From Rhodobacterales bacterium (GTDB lineage Bacteria > Pseudomonadota > Alphaproteobacteria > Rhodobacterales > Rhodobacteraceae): 5,892 nucleotides of DNA. The translations under genes and the position numbers were made by a program. The notes under the pieces are model-generated. The model did not search any database, had not been told where the DNA came from, and worked only from the letters and a program-made list of their open reading frames with translations. The stretch covers positions 1 to 5,892 of the forward strand of contig JAAFHS010000186.1 of the NCBI GenBank assembly GCA_013298485.1, read 5' to 3'. This document shows, piece after piece, positions 1 through 5,892 of the stretch. Positions within the stretch are counted from its first letter, which is position 1, and each line of letters begins with the position of its first letter.

Positions 1-729
1 GGGGCGACAGGTTTTGATCCGGCGGCGGTCAGCGTGCGCACGGTCCCACCGCCCCTGATGGCGCGGGCGCTGGCGACGGGCGAGGTGGATGCGTTCTGCG
101 TGGGTGAGCCCTGGGCCTCGGTTGCCGTCGATACGGGCGTCGGCGCGATGCTGCTGCCGGGGCGGGCGATCTGGGCCAGCGCGCCGGAAAAGGGGCTGGT
201 GATGCGGCGTGACATGGCCGAGGCCGAGGTCACGGGCCGCCTGATGCGGGCGGTCTGGCGCGCGGGGCGGTGGCTGGATGTGATGGACAACCGCAGCACG
301 GTGGCCGAGATTCTGTCGCGGCCGGGCTATCTGGACCAACCGGCCGAAGTGATCGAACGGGGGCTTCTGGGGCGGCTGATCATCAGCCCGTCGGGTGAGA
401 CGCGGTCGGTGCCGCATTTCATCGGCTTTCATGACGGTGCCGCGACCTTTCCATGGAAAAGCTTTGCGGCCCTGTTTGCAGACCGGATCGCGGGCCAGCA
501 TGGGCTGGAGCCGGTGGGCGCGATGCGGACCGCGATGGATTGCTTTCGCACCGATCTTTATCGGCATCATTTGCGGGGTGTGGGTGTGGATCTGCCCGGC
601 GCATCGGCCAAGATGGAAGGCGGGATGACGCATGCGACCGCCGTTGCATCGGAAAAGGGGAAGATGATTCTGCGCGCGGATGCGTTTTTTGATGGGCGTC
701 TGTTCGAACCGCCGTTTTCTGCGCGCTGA
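1..729 (+). CDS. nasS: NasS-like nitrate/nitrite sensor protein, C-terminal part (5' end outside window)
   Basis: The reading frame is open from the first base, so this is the last 242 residues of a longer protein; the GTG at 34 is only an internal codon. It belongs to the NrtA/CmpA/NasS family of nitrate-binding proteins. The fragment shares with the NrtA encoded downstream the block AFCVGEPW (fragment residues 31-38), a PEK motif (62-64) and FPWKS (150-154), and it ends with an FFDGRLFEP segment like FFDGKTFDP near the NrtA C-terminus. Known NasS proteins are cytosolic, bind nitrate or nitrite, and hold the antiterminator NasT inactive until ligand arrives. The NasS call rather than a second transporter subunit rests on position: a separate family member directly before an ANTAR-type leader and the nrt operon. 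The N-terminus, which would show absence of a signal peptide, is not visible. A second periplasmic binding protein remains the alternative. No nasT lies between this gene and nrtA. Confidence 0.8.
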   Translation, partial: GATGFDPAAVSVRTVPPPLMARALATGEVDAFCVGEPWASVAVDTGVGAMLLPGRAIWASAPEKGLVMRRDMAEAEVTGRLMRAVWRAGRWLDVMDNRSTVAEILSRPGYLDQPAEVIERGLLGRLIISPSGETRSVPHFIGFHDGAATFPWKSFAALFADRIAGQHGLEPVGAMRTAMDCFRTDLYRHHLRGVGVDLPGASAKMEGGMTHATAVASEKGKMILRADAFFDGRLFEPPFSAR

Positions 730-837
730 AATTCCGGGCAAAGCGCCGCGCTGGAGACAGATTTTGATGCTGCGCGAGCGATGCTGCATTGCGGCACTTG
801 CCAGATGGGGGGTCGAAGGACAAAGTGAAATCAACGA
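730..837. other. Intergenic stretch upstream of the leader hairpins, expected to hold the nrt operon promoter
   Basis: This is the first part of the non-coding gap after the nasS stop. A promoter for the nrt-nir transcript would be expected here because the leader hairpins begin at 838. I looked for a sigma-54 element (GG, ten bases, GC) and for sigma-70 boxes. The GGCAC at 793-797 is followed by TTGC at 798-801, but the spacing is far too short for sigma-54. TTGATG (764-769) and TTGCCA (798-803) have no acceptable -10 box at 16-18 bases. No convincing NtrC site or nasS terminator was seen either. The stretch from about 813 to 840 is richer in A than its surroundings, as is common near a transcription start. 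Confidence 0.4.
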
Positions 838-885
838 AGGACACAGTGCTGTGTTCTGACAGTCTGGTCCGCAAGGAAGCGGGCC
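838..885 (+). promoter_or_regulatory. ANTAR-type two-hairpin leader RNA (NasT antitermination target)
   Basis: Two adjacent hairpins both have six-base loops. Hairpin P1 pairs 838-844 (AGGACAC) with 851-857 (GTGTTCT), seven pairs with one G-U, and has loop AGTGCT (845-850). An eight-base linker (858-865) follows. Hairpin P2 pairs 866-872 (GGTCCGC) with 879-885 (GCGGGCC), seven pairs with one G-U, and has loop AAGGAA (873-878). Both loops have A at position 1 and G at position 4, the hallmark of RNAs bound by ANTAR-domain antiterminators (NasR, NasT, EutV, AmiR). Position supports the call: it is downstream of a NasS-like gene, 117 bases ahead of nrtA, with a terminator-like hairpin in between. 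By analogy, NasT released from NasS by nitrate or nitrite would bind P1-P2 and allow transcription into nrtA. The structure was read by eye; no folding energy was computed. Confidence 0.88.
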
Positions 886-900
886 TTTTCCAAGGCAATG

Positions 901-950
901 ACGCCACCATGTTGCGCGACCCGTCCGGGTCACGTTGCGGGTGGCGTTTT
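901..950 (+). terminator. Leader intrinsic terminator, probable target of NasT antitermination
   Basis: ACGCCACC (901-908) is the exact reverse complement of GGTGGCGT (940-947). The enclosed bases continue an imperfect hairpin: GCG region 914-916 against 933-935, then GACCC (918-922) against GGGTC (927-931) around a GTCC loop. The right arm runs into TTTT (947-950), then CGTT. A GC-rich stem followed by a T-run, in the untranslated leader between the ANTAR-type hairpins and nrtA, is what an attenuator controlled by antitermination should look like. It could also be the main stop for read-through from nasS. The T-run is short, so it is likely to terminate only part of the transcripts. Confidence 0.78.
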
Positions 951-986
951 CGTTCCAGTCAGCCAATCCGCGCAACCGATGCGCCC

Positions 987-992
987 AGAGGA
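987..992 (+). promoter_or_regulatory. Ribosome-binding site deciding the nrtA start
   Basis: AGAGGA lies nine bases before the ATG at 1002. This site, and the Tat signal peptide that begins directly at that ATG, select 1002 over the upstream in-frame ATG at 789, which would place the leader hairpins and terminator inside coding sequence. Confidence 0.6.
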
Positions 993-1001
993 TACGCAAA
1001 G

Positions 1002-2294
1002 ATGACCAGATCCCTTCTGACCCGCCGCAGCCTTCTGAAATCCGCCACGGGTGCTGTGGCCAGCATGGCCGCCGCCCGCGCGTTGTTGCCCGCCGGGGCA
1101 TGGGCCGGCACGCCCTTGCCTGAAGTCACAGGCGCAAAGCTGGGCTACATCGCCCTGACGGACTCAGCGCCGCTGATCATCGCGCAGGAAAAGGGCTATT
1201 TCGCCAGGCATGGCATGACGGAGATGCTGATCGAAAAGCAGGCAAGCTGGGGTGCGACGCGCGATAACATGACGCTGGGCAGTGCGGCGGGCGGTATTGA
1301 CGGCGGCCATATCCTGCGCCCCAAAGTTCATCTTTATACGACCGGCAAGGTGATCCAGAACAACCAGCCGCTGCCGATGTACAATCTGCTGGGCCTGAAT
1401 GAGGATTGCCAGGGCCTGTCGGTGACGCAGGCCTATGCCGATACGGGCGTGGGGCTGGACAGCAGCCCCCTGAAAGACGTGTTCGCGGCAAAACGTGCGA
1501 GCGGGGCGGAAGTGCCTGTGGCGATGACCTTTCCGGGTGGCACCCATGATCTGTGGATGCGCTACTGGCTGGCAGCGGGCGGGATCGATCCCACCAAGGA
1601 TGTCGATCTGATCGTGGTGCCGCCGCCGCAGATGGTGGCCAACATGAAGGTCGGCAACATGGAGGCCTTCTGTGTGGGCGAGCCGTGGAATGAGCAGTTG
1701 GTCAATCAGGGCATCGGGTTCACGGCGGCAACGACGGGCGAATTGTGGTCGCGGCATCCGGAAAAGGTGCTGGGGATGCGGGCGGACTGGGTTGATGCCA
1801 ACCCGAATGCGACCATCGCGATCATGATGGCGGTGATGGAGGCGCAGATGTGGTGCGATGCCGCCGAAAACAAGGATGAGATGGCCGAGATCGTGGGGCG
1901 GCGCCAATGGTACAACGTGCCGGTCACGGACATCATCGGGCGCATCAAGGGCGACATCAATTATGGCAACGGGCGCAAAGTCAGCGATCCGAAACTGGCG
2001 ATGAAGTTCTGGGGCACCAAGGGCGAGACATCCTTCCCCTGGAAATCGCTCGATACGTGGTTTGTGACGGAAAATCAGCGCTGGGGCTATCTGCCGGGCG
2101 ATCTGGACTCCAAGGCGCTGGTCGATGGCACCAACCGGTCCGACCTGTGGCTGCAGGCGGCGGCGGGACTTGGTCTCGACACCACGGGGTTTGGCGACAG
2201 CCGGGGGGTGGAGACGTTCTTTGACGGCAAGACGTTCGATCCGGCCAATCCGCAGGCCTATCTCGACAGCCTGTCGATCAAGGCCATGGTCTGA
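1002..2294 (+). CDS. nrtA: ABC nitrate transporter, periplasmic substrate-binding protein (NrtA type)
   Basis: This 430-residue protein captures nitrate (possibly nitrite) in the periplasm and delivers it to the NrtB permease. It starts with a twin-arginine signal peptide: TRRSLLK at residues 7-13, a hydrophobic Ala-rich stretch, and a likely cleavage after AWA (33-35), so it is exported folded by Tat. The mature part has the NrtA/CmpA layout: a KLGYIALTDSAPLIIA block (46-61), ASWGATRDN (81-89), PGGTHDLWMRYWL (178-190), AFCVGEPW (222-229), HPEKVLGMR (252-260) and FPWKS (345-349). Comparison from memory with the Synechocystis NrtA structure suggests W83, Q138, H182 and K255 as nitrate ligands. 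The length fits the family. The bicarbonate-binding relative CmpA is the alternative, but nirB next door favours nitrate. The next gene, nrtB, starts 11 bases downstream. Expression probably depends on the ANTAR-type leader just upstream. Confidence 0.93.
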   Translation: MTRSLLTRRSLLKSATGAVASMAAARALLPAGAWAGTPLPEVTGAKLGYIALTDSAPLIIAQEKGYFARHGMTEMLIEKQASWGATRDNMTLGSAAGGIDGGHILRPKVHLYTTGKVIQNNQPLPMYNLLGLNEDCQGLSVTQAYADTGVGLDSSPLKDVFAAKRASGAEVPVAMTFPGGTHDLWMRYWLAAGGIDPTKDVDLIVVPPPQMVANMKVGNMEAFCVGEPWNEQLVNQGIGFTAATTGELWSRHPEKVLGMRADWVDANPNATIAIMMAVMEAQMWCDAAENKDEMAEIVGRRQWYNVPVTDIIGRIKGDINYGNGRKVSDPKLAMKFWGTKGETSFPWKSLDTWFVTENQRWGYLPGDLDSKALVDGTNRSDLWLQAAAGLGLDTTGFGDSRGVETFFDGKTFDPANPQAYLDSLSIKAMV

Positions 2295-2305
2295 AGGGGC
2301 GCGCA

Positions 2306-3199
2306 ATGATGGCTGTCACCGCCCTGAAACCGAAGGCCGCCGTCGCGGCACCCGCCAAGACGGCAGATGTGGTCAGGCTTGCCACGCCCATCGCCCGCCC
2401 TGCGCGGGTGGCGGGTAAGGTGCTGCGCTTTGTGGGCGAAAACGTTGCCCCGCCGATGATCGTGCTGATGATCCTGCTGGTGATCTGGCAGGTCGCGGCA
2501 TCGGGTGATGCATCGGGGCTGCCATCGCCAAGCGATGTCTGGGCGCAGAGCAGTGAGCTGATCCTGGACCCGTTCTTTGTTTATGGCACGCAGGATATCG
2601 GTCTTGGCTGGCGGGTGCTGACATCGCTGGAACGGGTCGCCTATGGCTTTGGTCTTGCGGCCATCGTGGGCGTGCTGACCGGGGCTGCTATCGGCCAGTC
2701 AATCTGGCTGATGCGCGGCCTTGATCCGATCTTTCAGGTGCTGCGCACCGTGCCGCCGCTGGCCTGGCTGCCGATCAGCCTTGCGGCCTTCATGGACAGC
2801 GCGCCATCGGCCATTTTCGTGATCTTCATCACCGCGATCTGGCCGATCATCATCAACACCGCCGCAGGCGTCCGCGCCATCCCGCAGGATTATCGCAATG
2901 TGGCGGCGGTGCTGCGCCTGAACCAGATCGAGTTCTTTTTCAAGATCATGGTTCCTGCCGCCGCCCCCTATATCTTTTCGGGGCTGCGCATCGGGGTGGG
3001 CCTGTCATGGCTGGCCATCGTCGCCGCCGAAATGCTGACGGGTGGCGTGGGTATCGGGTTCTTTATCTGGGATGCGTGGAATTCCAGCCGCCTGACCGAC
3101 ATCATCGTGGCGCTGGTCTACATCGGGGTGACGGGGTTCATCCTGGACCGGCTGGTCGGCTGGCTGGGCGGCATCATTGCACGCGGTACGACGGCATAG
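2306..3199 (+). CDS. nrtB: ABC nitrate transporter, inner-membrane permease (NrtB type)
   Basis: This 297-residue protein would form, as a homodimer, the membrane channel of the nitrate importer. An Ala/Pro/Lys-rich cytoplasmic tail (about 1-45) precedes the first membrane helix (about 48-65). Further hydrophobic segments lie at about 113-133, 150-163, 168-189, 225-243 and 265-288. Residues 147-190, including RTVPPLAWLPISLAAF and IFVIFITAIWPIIINTAAGV, are highly typical of NrtB/SsuC-type permeases. The cytoplasmic coupling loop that docks onto the ATPase is about 200-227 (AAVLRLNQIEFFFKI, then VPAAAPYIFSGL). AAGGGG (2294-2299) overlaps the nrtA stop codon and lies six bases before ATG 2306; a second ATG follows directly at 2309 and either could be used. 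The ATPase gene begins nine bases after its stop. The sulfonate/taurine permease family is related, but the NrtA and nirB neighbours make nitrate the likely substrate. Confidence 0.93.
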   Translation: MMAVTALKPKAAVAAPAKTADVVRLATPIARPARVAGKVLRFVGENVAPPMIVLMILLVIWQVAASGDASGLPSPSDVWAQSSELILDPFFVYGTQDIGLGWRVLTSLERVAYGFGLAAIVGVLTGAAIGQSIWLMRGLDPIFQVLRTVPPLAWLPISLAAFMDSAPSAIFVIFITAIWPIIINTAAGVRAIPQDYRNVAAVLRLNQIEFFFKIMVPAAAPYIFSGLRIGVGLSWLAIVAAEMLTGGVGIGFFIWDAWNSSRLTDIIVALVYIGVTGFILDRLVGWLGGIIARGTTA

Positions 3200-3208
3200 G
3201 GGCAGATC

Positions 3209-4003
3209 ATGAGCTATCTGAAAATCGACCGCGTGTTCAAGGCCTTTGCCAGCGGCGCGCGCGCGACAGAGGTGCTGTCGGATATCCGGCTGACCATCGA
3301 AAAGGGGGAATGCGTGTCGATCATCGGCCATTCGGGCTGCGGGAAATCGACGCTGCTGAACCTTGTGGCGGGGCTGACGCAGGTGAGCACGGGTGTCATC
3401 AAACTGGAGGGGCGCGAGGTGAATGCGCCGGGGCCGGACCGGGCGGTGGTGTTCCAGAACCATTCGCTGCTGCCGTGGCTGACGGTCTATGACAATGTCA
3501 ACCTGGCGGTGACCAAGGTGTTCGGCGCGACCCGCACCAAGGCCGAGCGGCATGCGTGGATCATGGAAAATCTGGACCTCGTGCAGATGACGCATGCGGC
3601 AGACAAACGCCCGGGCGAGATTTCAGGCGGGATGCGGCAGCGCGTAGGCATCGCACGGGCGCTGGCGATGGAGCCGAAAATCCTGCTGCTGGATGAACCT
3701 TTCGGCGCGCTGGATGCCCTGACGCGGGCGCATCTGCAGGACGCGGTGATGGATATTCATGCGCGGCTGAAAAACACGATGATCATGATCACGCATGATG
3801 TGGACGAGGCGGTGCTGCTGGCAGACCGGATCGTGATGATGACCAACGGGCCTGCGGCGACGATTGGCGAGGTGCTGCCCGTGACCATGGCCCGCCCGCG
3901 CGATCGGATCGCGCTGGCGGCCCAGCCCGATTACCTGCGGGCGCGCGAGGCGGTTCTGCGATTTCTGCATGAACGTCACCGCCTTGTCGAAGCGGCGGAG
4001 TAG
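3209..4003 (+). CDS. nrtD: ABC nitrate transporter, ATP-binding subunit (NrtD type, single domain)
   Basis: This 264-residue cytoplasmic ATPase powers nitrate import. All nucleotide-binding motifs are intact: Walker A GHSGCGKST (40-48), Q-loop Q83 in VFQNHSLLPW, signature SGGMRQR (139-145), Walker B ILLLDE (158-163), D-loop ALD (167-169) and switch histidine H196 in ITHD. It is one ATPase domain with no C-terminal binding-protein-like extension, so it resembles cyanobacterial NrtD rather than the fused NrtC; a homodimer would then serve the transporter. In proteobacteria the same gene is often labelled nrtC or nasD, so the symbol is a convention. AGGGG (3198-3202) overlaps the nrtB stop and lies six bases before ATG 3209. 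Downstream, nirB starts only six bases after the stop, so the two are almost certainly co-transcribed. Confidence 0.93.
   Translation: MSYLKIDRVFKAFASGARATEVLSDIRLTIEKGECVSIIGHSGCGKSTLLNLVAGLTQVSTGVIKLEGREVNAPGPDRAVVFQNHSLLPWLTVYDNVNLAVTKVFGATRTKAERHAWIMENLDLVQMTHAADKRPGEISGGMRQRVGIARALAMEPKILLLDEPFGALDALTRAHLQDAVMDIHARLKNTMIMITHDVDEAVLLADRIVMMTNGPAATIGEVLPVTMARPRDRIALAAQPDYLRAREAVLRFLHERHRLVEAAE
3994..4000 (+). promoter_or_regulatory. Ribosome-binding site of nirB, inside the end of nrtD
   Basis: GGCGGAG lies nine bases before ATG 4010 and within the last codons of nrtD. Ribosomes finishing nrtD would pass directly over it, which suggests translational coupling between transporter and nitrite reductase. 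It also supports ATG 4010 as the nirB start. Confidence 0.6.
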
Positions 4004-4009
4004 CGGGCC

Positions 4010-5892
4010 ATGGCACAGAAACTGGTGGTGATCGGGGCGGGCATGGCATCGGGGCGGATGCTGGAGCATCTGTTTGCGGCGGCGCCCGGCCTTTATGACG
4101 TGACGCTGTTCAACGCGGAGGCGCGGGGGAACTATAACCGGATCATGCTGTCACCGGTGCTGTCGGGCGAAAAGGCATTCGCCGATATCATCACGCATGA
4201 CGCGGAGTGGTATGCAGCCCACGGCGTCGATTGCCGCTTTGGCGAGGCGGTGGTGCGGATCGACCGGGACAACCACGTGGTCTATTCCAATGCAGGCAGC
4301 GTGCCCTATGACAGACTGGTGATTGCGACGGGGTCGGCGCCGTTCATGATTCCGGTGCCGGGCAAGGATTTGCCGGGGGTCTGCACCTACCGCGATCTGG
4401 AAGACACCAATGCGATGATCGCGGCGGCGCGGCCGGGGGCGAAGGCGGTGGTGATCGGCGGTGGTCTGTTGGGGTTGGAGGCAGCAGCGGGGATGGCCCT
4501 GCGCGGGGCGGAAGTGACAGTGATCCACCTGATGGGCCATCTGATGGAACGCCAGCTGGACCCGGCGGCGGGCTATCTGCTGCAGAAGGATCTGGAGGCG
4601 AAAGGCATCCGGGTGCATTGCAAGGGGGCGACGAAGGCGATCCTTGGCACCACCCGTGTCGAGGCGGTGCTGCTGGAGGATGGCACGGTTTACGAGGCAA
4701 ACCTGGTCTGCATGGCCGTAGGAATCCGGCCCGAAACGCGCCTTGCCAATGATGCGCATCTTGAGGTGAACCGGGGCATCGTGGTCAATGACCGGCTGAT
4801 GACATCGGACCCGGCGATTTTCGCTATCGGCGAATGCGTGGAGCATGATGGGCAGTTGTTCGGGCTCGTGGCGCCGCTCTACGATCAGGCACGGGTTCTG
4901 GCGGCGACGCTGGCGGCGCAACCGGCGGCCTTTGCCCCGGTGCAGACGGCGACCAAGCTGAAGGTGACGGGCGTTGATCTGTTCAGCGCGGGCGAGTTTG
5001 CCGATGGGCCGGGGCGCGAAGACATTGTGTTCCGCGATCCGGGGCGCGGGGTCTATAAACGCCTGATCCTTGAGGGCAATCGCCTGTTGGGCGCGGTGAT
5101 GTATGGCGATACGGCGGATGGGGCGTGGTTCTTTGGCCTGATCAAGGACGGCACGGATATTGCGGATATGCGCGATACCCTGATCTTCGGGCCCGCCTTT
5201 GCCGGAGGGTCTGCACCGGACCCTTTGGCGGCCGTTGCAGCCTTGCCGCCTGAGGCGGAAATCTGTGGCTGCAACGGCGTGTGCAAAGGCAAGATCATTG
5301 AAGCGATCATGGCGGGCGCTAGCTCCCTCGAAACGGTGCGGGCCACTACCAAGGCGTCTTCGTCTTGCGGGACCTGCACCGGGCTGGTGGAGCAGGTATT
5401 AAGTGTGACTTTGGGAGACGATTTCGTCCTGCCCACCAGCCAACCCGTGTGCAAATGCACTGATCATACCCATGACGACGTGCGGCGGCTGATCAAGTCG
5501 ATGGGCCTGAAATCCATTCCGGCGGTGATGCAGGAACTGGGCTGGAGTACCGTTGGCGGCTGCGCGTCCTGCCGCCCCGCGCTGAATTACTACCTGATTG
5601 CGGACTGGCCGAGCGAATACACCGATGACCGCCAGTCGCGGTTCGTGAACGAACGCAACCACGCCAATATCCAGAAGGACGGGACCTATTCCGTGGTGCC
5701 GCGCATTTGGGGTGGGGTGACCACGCCGGCCGAGTTGCGCGCGATTGCGGATGCGGCAGACAAATACAATGTGCCGATGGTCAAGGTGACGGGGGGGCAG
5801 CGGATCGATCTGCTGGGGGTGCGCAAGGAAGACCTGCCGGGCATGTGGTCAGATCTGAACGCCGCAGGCATGGTCAGCGGTCACGCCTATTC
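4010..5892 (+). CDS. nirB: Assimilatory nitrite reductase [NAD(P)H], large subunit, N-terminal 627 residues (3' end outside window)
   Basis: NirB reduces nitrite to ammonium in the cytoplasm with NAD(P)H as donor. The frame is open from ATG 4010 to the window edge without a stop. Domains in order: FAD-binding fold with GAGMASG (9-15) and ATGSAPFMIPVPG (106-118); NAD(P)H-binding fold with VVIGGGLLGLEAA (147-159); FAD-contacting FAIGE (271-275); a first BFD-like [2Fe-2S] domain with C419, C421, C453 and C456; a second BFD-like domain with C481, C483, C518 and C521; then the start of the nitrite/sulfite reductase ferredoxin-like half-domain (NIQKDGTYSVVPR, 553-565, to SGHAY). Family members are roughly 800-850 residues, so the siroheme and [4Fe-4S] cysteines should follow outside the window; the cut is due to the window, not a broken gene. 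NirD would normally come next. The NasB/NasC-type electron-transfer proteins share the N-terminal part, but the NIQKDGTY segment points to NirB. Confidence 0.95.
   Translation, partial: MAQKLVVIGAGMASGRMLEHLFAAAPGLYDVTLFNAEARGNYNRIMLSPVLSGEKAFADIITHDAEWYAAHGVDCRFGEAVVRIDRDNHVVYSNAGSVPYDRLVIATGSAPFMIPVPGKDLPGVCTYRDLEDTNAMIAAARPGAKAVVIGGGLLGLEAAAGMALRGAEVTVIHLMGHLMERQLDPAAGYLLQKDLEAKGIRVHCKGATKAILGTTRVEAVLLEDGTVYEANLVCMAVGIRPETRLANDAHLEVNRGIVVNDRLMTSDPAIFAIGECVEHDGQLFGLVAPLYDQARVLAATLAAQPAAFAPVQTATKLKVTGVDLFSAGEFADGPGREDIVFRDPGRGVYKRLILEGNRLLGAVMYGDTADGAWFFGLIKDGTDIADMRDTLIFGPAFAGGSAPDPLAAVAALPPEAEICGCNGVCKGKIIEAIMAGASSLETVRATTKASSSCGTCTGLVEQVLSVTLGDDFVLPTSQPVCKCTDHTHDDVRRLIKSMGLKSIPAVMQELGWSTVGGCASCRPALNYYLIADWPSEYTDDRQSRFVNERNHANIQKDGTYSVVPRIWGGVTTPAELRAIADAADKYNVPMVKVTGGQRIDLLGVRKEDLPGMWSDLNAAGMVSGHAY

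Noticed and set aside
34..36. GTG as the real start of the first gene
   Set aside because: The same frame stays open upstream to base 1 and the protein would lack the N-terminal half of the nitrate-binding fold; it is an internal valine codon of a gene cut by the window edge.
789..806. Possible sigma-54 promoter around GGCAC/TTGC
   Set aside because: The two boxes are separated by no bases where about five are needed, and no GG-N10-GC arrangement fits on the + strand here.
419..910. Minus-strand open frame spanning the nasS end and the leader
   Set aside because: Low-complexity Ser/Arg/Pro composition, no domain, and it overlaps the terminator and ANTAR-type hairpins on the opposite strand.
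789..1001. Extended N-terminus for nrtA starting at ATG 789 (71 extra codons)
   Set aside because: It would bury the Tat signal peptide inside the protein and place the ANTAR-type hairpins and terminator in coding sequence. The extra residues resemble no known domain, and ATG 1002 has its own ribosome-binding site.
1164..2306. Long minus-strand open frame (380 codons) opposite nrtA
   Set aside because: It is rich in His, Arg and Pro as expected for the antisense of GC-rich codons, has no recognisable domain, and lies wholly opposite a clearly identified gene.
4151..4921. Minus-strand open frame (256 codons) opposite nirB
   Set aside because: It has the same antisense composition and no motif, while the + strand carries the unmistakable FAD and NAD(P)H motifs of NirB.

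Overview
The window is a GC-rich stretch of a bacterial assimilatory nitrate/nitrite locus. Gene content, order and the strong preference for GCG, CTG and GGC/GGG codons suggest an alphaproteobacterium, most likely of the Rhodobacterales (Paracoccus/Rhodobacter/Roseobacter type). That placement is inferred from style and gene order, not from a search. All genes are on the + strand.

Layout: (1) positions 1-729 hold the C-terminal 242 residues of a NasS-like protein, a cytosolic nitrate/nitrite-sensing relative of NrtA; its start lies outside the window. (2) Positions 730-1001 are a non-coding leader. They contain two hairpins with six-base loops carrying A at loop position 1 and G at loop position 4 (838-885), the RNA signature recognised by ANTAR-domain antiterminators such as NasT. 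A terminator-like hairpin ending in a T-run follows (901-950). (3) Positions 1002-4003 encode an ABC nitrate importer: a Tat-exported binding protein (nrtA type), a permease (nrtB type) and a single-domain ATPase (nrtD type). (4) From 4010 to the window end runs the first 627 codons of nirB, the large subunit of NAD(P)H-dependent assimilatory nitrite reductase. It has no stop in the window and is cut by the window edge just before the predicted siroheme-binding half.

How the parts work together: the importer brings nitrate (possibly nitrite) into the cytoplasm. A nitrate reductase not seen here would make nitrite, and NirB (with NirD, presumably downstream) would reduce it to ammonium. In the known NasS/NasT systems, NasS holds NasT inactive until nitrate or nitrite binds; freed NasT then binds the two-hairpin leader and lets RNA polymerase pass the terminator. 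The sensor fragment, the leader RNA and the operon are all visible here. NasT is not, and would have to lie upstream or elsewhere. Gaps of 5-11 bases between nrtA, nrtB, nrtD and nirB, each with a ribosome-binding site, indicate one transcript.

I found no mobile elements, CRISPR arrays, tRNA or rRNA genes. The strongest non-coding signal is the ANTAR-type leader. It belongs to a known regulatory class, so I do not claim a new system.
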